From: Paractinoplanes maris
GTDB taxonomy: Bacteria; Actinomycetota; Actinomycetes; Mycobacteriales; Micromonosporaceae
Reading direction: 5' to 3'
Length of the DNA stretch: 64,000 nt
Assembly: GCF_023544465.1 (NCBI RefSeq)
Contig: NZ_JALPVL010000006.1
Coordinates: 1 to 64,000 of the forward strand
The notes under the pieces are model-generated. The model ran no database searches, was not told the DNA's origin, and saw only the letters and a list, made by a program, of their open reading frames with translations. Shown piece after piece: positions 53,371 to 61,777 of the stretch; the stretch's first letter is position 1, and the number at the start of each line of letters is the position of its first letter. The position numbers and the translations under genes were made by a program.

Positions 53371-53738
53371 GCCCGGCTCCGGCGCAGGGTGACGGCCACG
53401 TCGGCGAACTCGAGCGGGATCGGCGCCTGCGGCTTGTGGACGGTGACCTCGGCCGTCTGCACGCGCTCGTCCTCGAGGCAGGCGGTGAGCAGCCGGTCGG
53501 CCAGGGTTTCGATCAGGTTGACCGGCTCGCCCCCGACGATCCCGGCCAGGCGGCTCGCCAGCTCGCCGTAGTGCACGGTGTCGGCCACGTCGTCACTGGC
53601 CGCGGCCGGGGCGAGGTCGAGATCGAGCCGTACGTCGATCACGAAGTCCTGCCCCTGCTCACGCTCGAAGTCGAAGACGCCGTGCCGGCCGCGCACCCGC
53701 AGCCCGGTCAGCGTGATCCGTCCCTCCACCGCGCTCAC
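53367..53738 (-). CDS. folB: Dihydroneopterin aldolase
   Basis: Splits dihydroneopterin to hydroxymethyl-dihydropterin. The 123-aa product has the RGRHGVFDFEREQGQDFVID start with catalytic-region Glu, VHYGELA, and the Lys in VTVHKPQAPIP that is the active-site base. Both ends overlap neighbours by four bases, coupling it to folP and folK. Confidence 0.95.
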   Translation of the reverse strand: MSAVEGRITLTGLRVRGRHGVFDFEREQGQDFVIDVRLDLDLAPAAASDDVADTVHYGELASRLAGIVGGEPVNLIETLADRLLTACLEDERVQTAEVTVHKPQAPIPLEFADVAVTLRRSRA

Positions 53739-54631
53739 TCCTTCTCACTCCCGGGCACGCTGCGCAGCCGCGGGGACCCGGTCGCCCGCCACACGGCGAG
53801 CGCGTCGGCGGTGGCGGTGACGTCGTGGACTCGTACGCCCCAGGCCCCGGCCGCCGCGGCCAGGACCGACGTGGCCAGCGTCGCGGCCTCGCGGTCCTCG
53901 ACCGGCCGCGGGCTCCCGTCCGGACCGGCCAGCAGGCGGCCCAGGTAGGTCTTGCGGCTGGCCGCGAACAACACCGGGTAACCCAGGCCGACGAAGACGT
54001 CGAGGTGCCGGCTCAGGGCCCAGTTGTGCTCGGCGGTCTTGGCGAAGCCGAGCCCGGGGTCGAGGATGATCTGCCCGGGGTCCACCCCCGCGGTCAGCGC
54101 GTCGGCGACCCGTTCGAGCAGCTCGTCGCGCACCTCGGCGACGACGTCGGCATAGACGGCGAGCCGGCTCATGTGGCGGGAGTGCCCCCGCCAGTGCATC
54201 AGGATCCAGGGACAGCCGGCCTCGGCCGCGACCCGGGCCATGCCCTGGTCGGCCAGTCCGCCCGAGACATCGTTGATCACGCTCGCGCCCGCCTCCAGAC
54301 CCGCGAGCGCGACCGCGGCCCGGGTGGTGTCCACGCTCAGCGGCACACCGGCCCGGGTCAGTCCCCGGATCACCGGAACCACCCGCGCGATCTCGGTCTC
54401 GGCGTCGACGCGCTCGGCCCCGGGCCGGGTCGACTCACCACCCACGTCCACGATGTCGGCGCCCGCCCGGTGCAGCTCGATTCCGTGCCGGACGGCGGCT
54501 TCCACGTCCGTGTACTTCCCGCCGTCCGAGAAGGAATCGGGCGTGACGTTCAGGATCCCCATCACGACCGGGTGATCCACGTTCATCAGTGCGCGCCCCG
54601 CGACCTGGGCATCCGTCGGCTCAGTCGTCAC
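53735..54631 (-). CDS. folP: Dihydropteroate synthase
   Basis: Condenses pterin pyrophosphate with p-aminobenzoate; target of sulfonamides. The 298-aa product has the pterin-site motif MGILNVTPDSFSDGG, DVGGESTRPGAE, and LDPGLGFAKTAEHN with the conserved Lys. Start GTG 54631 is supported by TACCCT exactly six bases upstream. It heads the folP-folB-folK-DUF3180 operon. Confidence 0.95.
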   Translation of the reverse strand: MTTEPTDAQVAGRALMNVDHPVVMGILNVTPDSFSDGGKYTDVEAAVRHGIELHRAGADIVDVGGESTRPGAERVDAETEIARVVPVIRGLTRAGVPLSVDTTRAAVALAGLEAGASVINDVSGGLADQGMARVAAEAGCPWILMHWRGHSRHMSRLAVYADVVAEVRDELLERVADALTAGVDPGQIILDPGLGFAKTAEHNWALSRHLDVFVGLGYPVLFAASRKTYLGRLLAGPDGSPRPVEDREAATLATSVLAAAAGAWGVRVHDVTATADALAVWRATGSPRLRSVPGSEKE

Positions 54632-54637
54632 GGACCG

Positions 54638-54643
54638 AGGGTA
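54638..54643 (-). promoter_or_regulatory. -10 element of leaderless folP
   Basis: TACCCT on the minus strand ends six bases before GTG 54631. Confidence 0.5.
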
Positions 54644-54728
54644 CGGCGGGCGGGGTTGTCGCACGTGCGTACGATGGCCCGTAACTCAATTTCACGCACG
54701 CCATCACCTTGCGTAACGTTTCGGACGC

Positions 54729-54757
54729 TTGTAGCCAAGAACGGCGGGCCGTACTCT
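54729..54757 (+). promoter_or_regulatory. Promoter of the type IV secretion-like operon
   Basis: TTGTAG (54729-54734) and TACTCT (54752-54757) are separated by exactly 17 bp. The predicted start near 54764 gives a leader of about 40 nt to the first small ORF. Confidence 0.5.
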
Positions 54758-54802
54758 TCGGAACTAGGCATCATTTGCAGGAACCGAAGAGAGCAGACGA
54801 GC

Positions 54803-54931
54803 ATGGCTGTGCCCCAACGGCTCACTCGACGCGCAGGGTGGGAAGTAGCACGATATGGGCGGTGCCGTGAAGCTTCACAACTGCAGCGTGCCCGGAACCC
54901 CCTAGCCGGGCACGGGGAGGTTTACCGATGA
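54803..54931 (+). CDS. Possible 42-aa leader peptide of the secretion operon
   Basis: ATG 54803 follows GAGAGCAGACGAGC and opens a basic 42-residue frame (MAVPQRLTRRAGWEVARYGR at the start). Its TGA overlaps the ATG of the next gene (ATGA). A hairpin with arms GTGCCCGG (54888-54895) and CCGGGCAC (54906-54913) sits inside its end, directly before the GGGGAGG that serves the next gene. Translation of the small frame would open that stem, so it could act as a coupling leader. No homologue known to me. Confidence 0.4.
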   Translation: MAVPQRLTRRAGWEVARYGRCREASQLQRARNPLAGHGEVYR

Positions 54932-55221
54932 TCGCCACTGAGCTCGTTACGCAGGCGGCCGCCGTGCTTCAGCAGGCCACGCTCGCCGCGCCCGAACCCA
55001 AGGGCATCAACACCGAAGGTATCGTCACCTTCTTCGCCAGCAACATCGCGCCGATTCTTCTCGCCGTCCTCGGCGTGATCTTCATCGGCCGGGCGAGCCG
55101 GGGTGAGATCTCCAAGGTGCTGACCAGCTCGGCCATCGCCATCGTGGGCCTGGCCTTCATCGCCGGCGCCGCGACCCTGTTCTTCGTCGGCGACGCCCTG
55201 ATCAAGCTGATCTTCAACTGA
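54928..55221 (+). CDS. Small two-helix membrane protein, VirB2/TrbC-like
   Basis: The 97-aa protein has an N-terminal amphipathic stretch and two hydrophobic helices (PILLAVLGVIFIGRA and AIAIVGLAFIAGAATLFFVG) joined by a short charged loop. This is the topology of VirB2/TrbC-type pilin-like subunits. It is first of the structural genes and is followed one base later by a VirB3-like gene. No cleavable signal peptide is evident. Assignment rests on size, topology and neighbours. Confidence 0.7.
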   Translation: MIATELVTQAAAVLQQATLAAPEPKGINTEGIVTFFASNIAPILLAVLGVIFIGRASRGEISKVLTSSAIAIVGLAFIAGAATLFFVGDALIKLIFN

Positions 55222-55222
55222 G

Positions 55223-55585
55223 ATGCGGCTTCGTACCGACGACGACATCTACCGGGCGCGCCTCGTATATCTGGGCCCGCCGGGATACACCCTGCCCATC
55301 CATCTGCCCTATGCGCAGTACGGCATGTTCGTGGTGCTGGTGCCGCTGTTCATGTTCCTGCACTACCTGATGACCTTCGAGTTCGATCCCTTCCCGGCCT
55401 GGGAGATCGCGCTCGCCATGGTCACGACCTCGTACGTGTTCCGTCATGTCGACCCCGACCGGCCGGCCCGGGTCGTCATCCGGACCGCGCTGACCGACTG
55501 GCGTCGCACCCGCGAGCCGGCGATCGAGCGTCGCGATCCGAGACTTGTCGCCACTCGCATCCGGGTTCGGGAGGAGTTGGTATGA
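55223..55585 (+). CDS. Small membrane protein, VirB3/PrgI-like
   Basis: The 120-aa protein has two closely spaced hydrophobic segments (YGMFVVLVPLFMFLHYLM, AWEIALAMVTTSYVF) flanked by charged ends, as in VirB3/PrgI-type secretion proteins. These precede and contact VirB4 ATPases. Its TGA overlaps the ATG of a 13-codon ORF that leads into the ATPase gene. Confidence 0.7.
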   Translation: MRLRTDDDIYRARLVYLGPPGYTLPIHLPYAQYGMFVVLVPLFMFLHYLMTFEFDPFPAWEIALAMVTTSYVFRHVDPDRPARVVIRTALTDWRRTREPAIERRDPRLVATRIRVREELV

Positions 55586-55623
55586 CCAGTTCATTGGCGC
55601 GCTCCCACGGGGCTGACGCATGA
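55582..55623 (+). CDS. 13-codon relay ORF between VirB3-like and VirB4-like genes
   Basis: ATG 55582 overlaps the upstream stop (ATGA). The frame reads MTSSLARSHGADA and its TGA overlaps ATG 55620 of the ATPase gene, again as ATGA. It could be a ribosome relay that couples translation across a 34-bp gap. It may equally be chance. Confidence 0.3.
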   Translation: MTSSLARSHGADA

Positions 55624-58600
55624 CCGGACCTCTTCCGCACGGGCATCCCCGCGCGGATGCCGACACGCAGGGCAGGCAGAGTAACGGAGTGCGTTCGAAC
55701 CATCACTCCCCGTCCGCGGCGGAGGAAACCGCCGAGGACTTCGTGACCGCGCCGGGGCACGGCGCGGTCGGGGTCTTCCAGTCGCCGCAGCCCGTGCGGC
55801 GGGGTGGCGGCGGCGCGGTCGACACCACCCTGGACATCGATTCACCGTTCCTCGATCTCTTCGGCGGGGCCGCACCCCCGTCGCCGGTCGCGGCCACCGC
55901 GCCGGGGACCACGGTCGAGGAGCAACGACCCGAACCGGATCTCGACTTCGATTTCGGGTTCGACTTCGACGACCGGCCGCCGGCCGCCCCCGTCCCGTCG
56001 GCTCCACCGGCCGAGCCCGCGCCGATCGCGTCCGCGCCGGCCCCCACTCCCCTCGCGGGCCCGCCCGTGGCCGGCCCGCCGATCACGCAGCCGCCGGTGG
56101 CACCCCCTCCGGTGGACGAGCCACCGGCGCCGTCGCCGCCCATCGCCCTGCCGCTGGCCGCATCGCCTCCGGTCGCCGAGCCTCCGGTGTCGTCACCTCC
56201 CGCTCCGCCGGTCGCCGACCGCGACCACGCGGATGCCGTGGCCTGGGAGGTGCCCGAGCCGATCTCACCGTTCAGCCGGGCGCCGATCGGGCCCAAGGCC
56301 GACTACTTCCAGGAGAACGGCGGTGCCGTCGCCGACGCCGACGCCGACTTCGAGGACTGGCCCGACTTCGACAACTGGCCGCCGTCGCCCCAGGCGGGCG
56401 CGGCTCCGGCGCCGTCCTCCCCGGCCCCCGCGCCGCCGGTGTCGACCCCTCCGCTGTGGCAGACCGTGGGCGGTGCGGCTCCCGCGCGCCCCGACGACCT
56501 CGCACCGGCGCCGGCGGGGCCGGTCGAGGCGTACGACCCGCAAGCGCCACCGATCGAGGCACCCCTGCCCGTGCCGGCCACCGACCGGGCGCCGGCCAAG
56601 CGCAAGGAGAAGTCCCCGGCCCGGCGCAAGAAGGAGCCGAACCTTCCGGAGCAGCGCGACAAGATCAAGACGCCCCGGACGATCGCGCTGCGGCCCAACA
56701 AGCTCAAGTTCAGCGACCGCGACCCGGTCATGGAGCTGGAGATCAGCGAGATCGCCGGCCACCTGACCTTCACCCAGAGCACGGTCACGGCCTGGTATTA
56801 CCTGCCCGAGGTGCGCTGGGCCTTCCGCCCCGACGCCGAGCGCGAGGCGTTGCTGAGCGCGATCTCCGAGCAGTACGCGGGACTGGCCGGTTTCCGGTTG
56901 CACCTGCGCCGCACCAACCGGCCGTTCCCGGCCGACGAGTGGGCGCGCACGGTCGACTCCTTCACCGCGAAGCCGCTGCCCGACGTGCGCGGCGGCACCT
57001 CCTGGTCCGATCATCTGGTGGCCGCCCAGCGGCACCTGCTCTCGGTCAACCACGCCGAGGGGCAGACCTACCTGGGGGTGACCTTCGCGCGGCGCTCGCT
57101 CGGTGACACGTTCTCCGAGCGGATCCTGCGGATGTTCGGCAAGGGCACCTCCGACGGTGAGCGCCGCAAGCTCAACCGGGCGGTCGAGCAGTTCGACGAG
57201 GTGCTCAACGCGTTCGGCATGCGCGGGCGGCGGGTCACCCCGCAGGAGCTCGAATGGCTGCTGTTCCGCTCGGTGGCGCTCTGCATGGCCCCGCCCGGGC
57301 CGCTGTCGCCGGTCACCAACGGGCAGTGGGACACCGGTGACCTGCTGGCCCTGACCGAGCAGGTCGAGCGCTACCGGACCCCGTACGGTTCGACCGTGAA
57401 GCTCGTGAACCGGATGACCGGCGAGGAACGGCACGTCGCCGTGCTGTCGGTCGGCCGCATGGAGCCGCTGGAGATCCCGGAGAAGCATGAGCCGTGGATG
57501 CACTTCCACGAGCGGCTGCCGTGGCCCATGGAGCTCTCGTCGCGGATCGACATCCTCGGCTCGGGCAGCTCGTTCAAGAACCTGGAGCATCGGCTCCGGA
57601 TGATCCGGTCGCAGCAGCTCGACTACGCCGAGCACGGCATCGACGCGCCCCCCGAGCTGGAGCGTCTGGCCAAGCGCGCGCTGGTGATCGGTGACGAGAT
57701 GACCACCGGTCTGCCGGTCGAGTCGGCCCGCGCGCACGGCTGGCACCGCATCGCGGTCGGCGGCGCCACCCGGGAGGAGTGCCTGGAACGGGCACGCCGG
57801 CTGATCCAGCTCTACTCCCGGGAACTGCGGATCTCACTGCAGCACCCGAAGAACCAGGACCAGCTGGCCCGCGAGTTCATCCCGGGCGAGCCGATCGCCA
57901 ACACCGGCTACGTCCGCCGGATGCCGGTGAAACTGCTGGCCGCGGCGCTGCCCCAGGCCGCGTCCACGGTCGGCGACCGGCGTGGGGACCTGATCGGGCG
58001 TACGTCGGGCACCTGCCGCCGCCCGGTCTTCCTCGACCTGCACTTCCCGATGGAGGTGCGCGAGCGGTCCGGCCTGGGCGTGTTCGTGGCCGAGCCCGGT
58101 GGTGGAAAGTCGACGCTGATGGGTGCGCTCGGCTACCTGAACGCCCGCCGCGGCGTCCAGGTGACCCTGCTCGACCCGTCGGGGCCGCTGGCCCGGCTGT
58201 GCCAGATGCCGGAACTGCGCCCCTACTCGCGGGTGCTCAACCTGACCGGCTCGGAGCAGGGCACGCTCGCGCCGTACGCGTTGATTCCGACCCCCGTACG
58301 CTCGGAGTTCGCGACCGGTCCGGCCGGCGACCGGGAGTACGAGATCGCGGTCTCCAACGCCCGCGCCGAGCGCCGCATGCTCGTCCAGGACATCTGCTCG
58401 ATGCTGGTGCCGCCGCAGGTGGCCAAGGAGGCGTCCACGGCGACCCTGCTGCGGCACGCCGTCCGCCAGGTGCCGGCCGAGGAGACGTCCACTCTGGACG
58501 ACGTCGTGCGCACCCTCCAGGGCCTCGACGACGAGGGCAAGGAGCTGGCCAACCTGCTCCTGGACACCGCCGAGATGCCGCTGGCCCTGCTGTTCTTCGG

Positions 58601-59261
58601 CTCGCCGCCACAGCACCTGCTGGGGGCGGACGCGGCGCTGACGGTCATCACGATGGCCGGGCTCCGGCTGCCCGACCTCAAGATCGAGCGCGAGTACTGG
58701 TCGGCCGAGGAATCGCTGGCGCTGCCGATGCTGCACACGGCCCACCGGCTGGCGGTGCGGCGATGCTACGGCGGGCCGATGTCGTCGCGCAAGATGGTCG
58801 GGCTGGACGAGGCCCACTTCATGGAGGGCTGGCGGTCCGGGCGCTCGTTCCTGGTCCGGCTGGCCCGCGACTCCCGCAAGTGGAACCTGGCGGCGCTGGT
58901 GGCGTCGCAGAACCCCCGCGACATCCTCGGTCTCGACGTGCAGAACCTGGTGTCGACGGTCTTCGTGGGCCGCATCGCGGAGGATCAGGAGATCGCCTCG
59001 GAAGCCCTGCGGCTGCTGCGGGTGCCGGTGCACGACGGGTACGAAGCGACGCTGGCCTCACTGTCCCAGGTGGACACGTCGTCGTCGTCGCGGCTCGGGT
59101 TCCGTGAGTTCGTGATGCGGGACGTCGACGGGCGCGTGCAGAAAGTGCGTGTCGACGTGTCGTACGTTGACGGTCTGCTGGAGCACCTCGACACCACGCC
59201 CACGGGCGCCAAGGCGACGCCCTCGGCCATTTCGATGTCGCCGTCCGACCTGGAGGTTTGA
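55620..59261 (+). CDS. VirB4-like secretion ATPase with long Pro-rich N-terminus
   Basis: The 1213-aa protein has a disordered Pro/Ala/Asp-rich N-terminal third (about 1-330), a basic hinge (KRKEKSPARRKKEP) and a conserved middle domain. The ATPase carries Walker A AEPGGGKST (about 824-832), Walker B region KMVGLDEAHFMEGW, and QNPRDILG as the downstream motif. This is the VirB4/TraC-type energy unit of type IV secretion. The extension is unusual; VirB4 proteins are normally near 800-850 aa, close to the size of this protein without it. A later start is possible. Its stop is followed one base later by the next gene's ATG. Confidence 0.82.
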   Translation: MTGPLPHGHPRADADTQGRQSNGVRSNHHSPSAAEETAEDFVTAPGHGAVGVFQSPQPVRRGGGGAVDTTLDIDSPFLDLFGGAAPPSPVAATAPGTTVEEQRPEPDLDFDFGFDFDDRPPAAPVPSAPPAEPAPIASAPAPTPLAGPPVAGPPITQPPVAPPPVDEPPAPSPPIALPLAASPPVAEPPVSSPPAPPVADRDHADAVAWEVPEPISPFSRAPIGPKADYFQENGGAVADADADFEDWPDFDNWPPSPQAGAAPAPSSPAPAPPVSTPPLWQTVGGAAPARPDDLAPAPAGPVEAYDPQAPPIEAPLPVPATDRAPAKRKEKSPARRKKEPNLPEQRDKIKTPRTIALRPNKLKFSDRDPVMELEISEIAGHLTFTQSTVTAWYYLPEVRWAFRPDAEREALLSAISEQYAGLAGFRLHLRRTNRPFPADEWARTVDSFTAKPLPDVRGGTSWSDHLVAAQRHLLSVNHAEGQTYLGVTFARRSLGDTFSERILRMFGKGTSDGERRKLNRAVEQFDEVLNAFGMRGRRVTPQELEWLLFRSVALCMAPPGPLSPVTNGQWDTGDLLALTEQVERYRTPYGSTVKLVNRMTGEERHVAVLSVGRMEPLEIPEKHEPWMHFHERLPWPMELSSRIDILGSGSSFKNLEHRLRMIRSQQLDYAEHGIDAPPELERLAKRALVIGDEMTTGLPVESARAHGWHRIAVGGATREECLERARRLIQLYSRELRISLQHPKNQDQLAREFIPGEPIANTGYVRRMPVKLLAAALPQAASTVGDRRGDLIGRTSGTCRRPVFLDLHFPMEVRERSGLGVFVAEPGGGKSTLMGALGYLNARRGVQVTLLDPSGPLARLCQMPELRPYSRVLNLTGSEQGTLAPYALIPTPVRSEFATGPAGDREYEIAVSNARAERRMLVQDICSMLVPPQVAKEASTATLLRHAVRQVPAEETSTLDDVVRTLQGLDDEGKELANLLLDTAEMPLALLFFGSPPQHLLGADAALTVITMAGLRLPDLKIEREYWSAEESLALPMLHTAHRLAVRRCYGGPMSSRKMVGLDEAHFMEGWRSGRSFLVRLARDSRKWNLAALVASQNPRDILGLDVQNLVSTVFVGRIAEDQEIASEALRLLRVPVHDGYEATLASLSQVDTSSSSRLGFREFVMRDVDGRVQKVRVDVSYVDGLLEHLDTTPTGAKATPSAISMSPSDLEV

Positions 59262-59262
59262 G

Positions 59263-61227
59263 ATGGTCCGTCGCGGGTTGGCGCTGCTGGCCACGATGGC
59301 CGTCATGATGGTGGCGTCGATCGCGTGGGCGGTGGCCGCTCCGGCCGCGTCGGCGGCTCCGGTCGGGTTGCCGTCGCGGGCGCCGGGTGGGGCCTGCAGC
59401 CTCGAGGAGTGGCAGCAGGACGTCAAGGGATGCGTCAACCGGTTGGCCAAGGTGGGTGAGACACGGGCTACGTGTCTGACGCCGCCAACGCCCAGCACGC
59501 CGGATTCTGGTCTGGCCGGGTGGTTCGCCGAGCGTCCCGAATCGGCCAGCAAACCAGGACCGCAGGGCATCTACAGCCAGTACGGCTACGCCGGCTACAG
59601 CTATACGACCTACGATCTTGATAGTGGCTGTGCTTCAACACTCGTGGATCCGGATTACAAGTTCGAAACGACCATCGCCAATGGCGAATTCATGGTCGCC
59701 ACTTCGATCATCGGAGCATCGAACGCGCTGCGGGAACGTGCTTGGAATCCCGAATCACTCTGGGGTTGGGCTAACCCGCTGGTCGAACAGGCGACGAAGG
59801 CGGTCTACGAAAAGGTCTTCAGCGTCTTCGGTGTCATCACGCTGGCAGTCGTTGGCCTCTACTTGCTCTGGCGTTCACGGCAGGCTGAGATGGGCGCGGC
59901 GACCACTACGGCGGGGTGGGCAATCCTCGTCATGGTTATCGTCACTGCCATTGCCACTTGGCCCGTCAAGTCGGCGACGGTCGCCGATGCAACTTTGGTG
60001 ACCACTCTGGGCGTCATTCACGATGCTGTCGGCCCTCGGCCGGCAAATGGTGACACCGTCGCCGGCTGCAAGTTGGGCGACCCGGCAGCCTGCAAGGACA
60101 ACCGGCCGCCAGCTGTTCGCGCCAGCGATACCGCTACTGACACCATGCTCTACCGCAACTGGCTGCGTGGCGTTGTCGGCTCCGCAGACAGCACAACCGC
60201 CCAGAAGTACGGCCGCGCTCTCTACGATTCGCGGGCTCTGACATGGGGCGAGGCCGAGAAGATCCGGCAGAACCCGGAAACCCGGGACGCGACGCTCAAG
60301 GCGAAGAACACGCAGTGGGAGAAGGTCGCCGAGCAGATCAAACAAGAGGATCCTGAAGCGTATGACTACCTTCGAGGCGTCAACGGCATGGACCGCGTTG
60401 GTGCCGGGTTCATTGCTGTACTAGCAGCCGTCATGTTCGCGATGTTTGATTTGACTGCTTCCATCTTGGTACTTCTGGGATTTTTGATCTTTCGATGGGC
60501 CGTCATCGCAGCCCCAATTTTGGGAACGGTAGGTCTACTACGCCCGGCCAACGGAGGAATTAAGCGACTCGGCAATGCTGTTGTCGCTGCGGTCTTCAAC
60601 ATCGCGATATTCGGCACAGGTGCTGCTATCTACCTGTTCGCCGTCGATTTGATCATGAATACCGCGACTCTTCCGGGCTGGCTGCAGGTCGTGCTCGTCT
60701 TCCTGAGCGGCTTGGTGGGCTGGATTCTGCTCCGGCCCTATCGGCGAGTCACCCAGCTGGGCGGCAAGGACAACGCCCGCACGATTGCCACCGGCTCCTG
60801 GCACCGGAACTTCTTCCGCGACATGCGCGAAGCCGCCAAGTCGGATCCCAACGACGGCGATCGTGGTCAGGTGGTCGGCAAGGGTGGCCGCTCGGTCTAC
60901 GTCGACCAGGGCAACCTGCGGCCCGAGGCGCGCCTGGAGGACCCGGCGCACTCGGCCAACCGCGGCAACCAGACGCCGGCGACCACTGTCGTGCGCGAAG
61001 GCGTATCCGGCCCGATCAGGCCGGACGGCAAGGAGTCGGTGCGCGACGAGGCGCCCGCCCCGGCGGCCACGACACCGGGTACGACCCGGGCCACGCCGCG
61101 CCGTGGCACCGGCTGGACCGAACCAGACGTGACTGAGCAGCCCTCGTCCTACGCGATCTACCGGCCCGAGACCGGCAGCACCACCGCCGAACCGGCCACC
61201 CCGCGCATCCGCTCCGAGGCCAAGTGA
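59263..61227 (+). CDS. Polytopic secretion membrane protein, VirB6/TrbL-like
   Basis: The 654-aa protein has a signal-like N-terminus ending ASAAPVG, an external Cys-containing segment, then about six helices (for example VFGVITLAVVGLYLLW, FIAVLAAVMFAMFDL, ILVLLGFLIFRWAVI, VVLVFLSGLVGWILL) and a hydrophilic tail. This matches VirB6/TrbL channel proteins. The middle part (about 59590-60690) is far less GC-rich than its flanks (60421-60480 has 29 G+C of 60) and uses T-rich codons, suggesting a recombined segment. GGAGG precedes ATG 59263. Confidence 0.75.
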   Translation: MVRRGLALLATMAVMMVASIAWAVAAPAASAAPVGLPSRAPGGACSLEEWQQDVKGCVNRLAKVGETRATCLTPPTPSTPDSGLAGWFAERPESASKPGPQGIYSQYGYAGYSYTTYDLDSGCASTLVDPDYKFETTIANGEFMVATSIIGASNALRERAWNPESLWGWANPLVEQATKAVYEKVFSVFGVITLAVVGLYLLWRSRQAEMGAATTTAGWAILVMVIVTAIATWPVKSATVADATLVTTLGVIHDAVGPRPANGDTVAGCKLGDPAACKDNRPPAVRASDTATDTMLYRNWLRGVVGSADSTTAQKYGRALYDSRALTWGEAEKIRQNPETRDATLKAKNTQWEKVAEQIKQEDPEAYDYLRGVNGMDRVGAGFIAVLAAVMFAMFDLTASILVLLGFLIFRWAVIAAPILGTVGLLRPANGGIKRLGNAVVAAVFNIAIFGTGAAIYLFAVDLIMNTATLPGWLQVVLVFLSGLVGWILLRPYRRVTQLGGKDNARTIATGSWHRNFFRDMREAAKSDPNDGDRGQVVGKGGRSVYVDQGNLRPEARLEDPAHSANRGNQTPATTVVREGVSGPIRPDGKESVRDEAPAPAATTPGTTRATPRRGTGWTEPDVTEQPSSYAIYRPETGSTTAEPATPRIRSEAK

Positions 61228-61231
61228 TCGC

Positions 61232-61777
61232 ATGCCCCGTTCTCTCGAACTAGGCCTCAACCGGATCTTCCGGTCGCGCTGGGGTGTGGCCGTCGTCCTG
61301 CTCGTCATCGTGCTGGCGATCGTCGGCCTGGCCCGGCTGTTCTCCGACGCCAACGACTCGGGGCCCTCGCTCGGCACCGCCTCGCCGGACCCGGTGGTGA
61401 GCGTCGACCCCAAGGACGACGACAGCATCATCGACACCGCGCCGCCGCCGAGCCCGTCGACCACCCCGGGACGAGCCAAGCCGGAGGCCGTCGCCTACGC
61501 GTTCGCGTCGGCCTGGGTCGATCACCAGAACGTCACACCGAAGGCCTGGCGCGCCCAGTTGCTGCCGAACTCAACCAAGAAAATCGCCGACGAGCTGGAG
61601 GGAGTCGACCCGGCCGGTGTGCCGGCCGAGCGCGTGATCGGACGACCCAGTCTGGTGCCGGTGAGTGAGACGGTCGTCAACGCGGCCGTCACCATGGACA
61701 CCGGTCGGCTCGACCTGCGCCTGGTCGCCCCCGACGGGCATTGGCGTGTCGACGGGATCGACTGGAATCCGGCGTGA
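61232..61777 (+). CDS. VirB8/TcpC-like membrane-anchored protein
   Basis: The 181-aa protein has one membrane helix (WGVAVVLLVIVLAIVGLARL), a Pro/Asp-rich linker and an external NTF2-like domain (AVAYAFASAWVDHQ..., ending DGHWRVDGIDWNPA). VirB8/TcpC-type assembly factors of conjugation systems have this layout. Starts 4 bp after the VirB6-like gene; its stop overlaps the next start (GTGA). Confidence 0.7.
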   Translation: MPRSLELGLNRIFRSRWGVAVVLLVIVLAIVGLARLFSDANDSGPSLGTASPDPVVSVDPKDDDSIIDTAPPPSPSTTPGRAKPEAVAYAFASAWVDHQNVTPKAWRAQLLPNSTKKIADELEGVDPAGVPAERVIGRPSLVPVSETVVNAAVTMDTGRLDLRLVAPDGHWRVDGIDWNPA

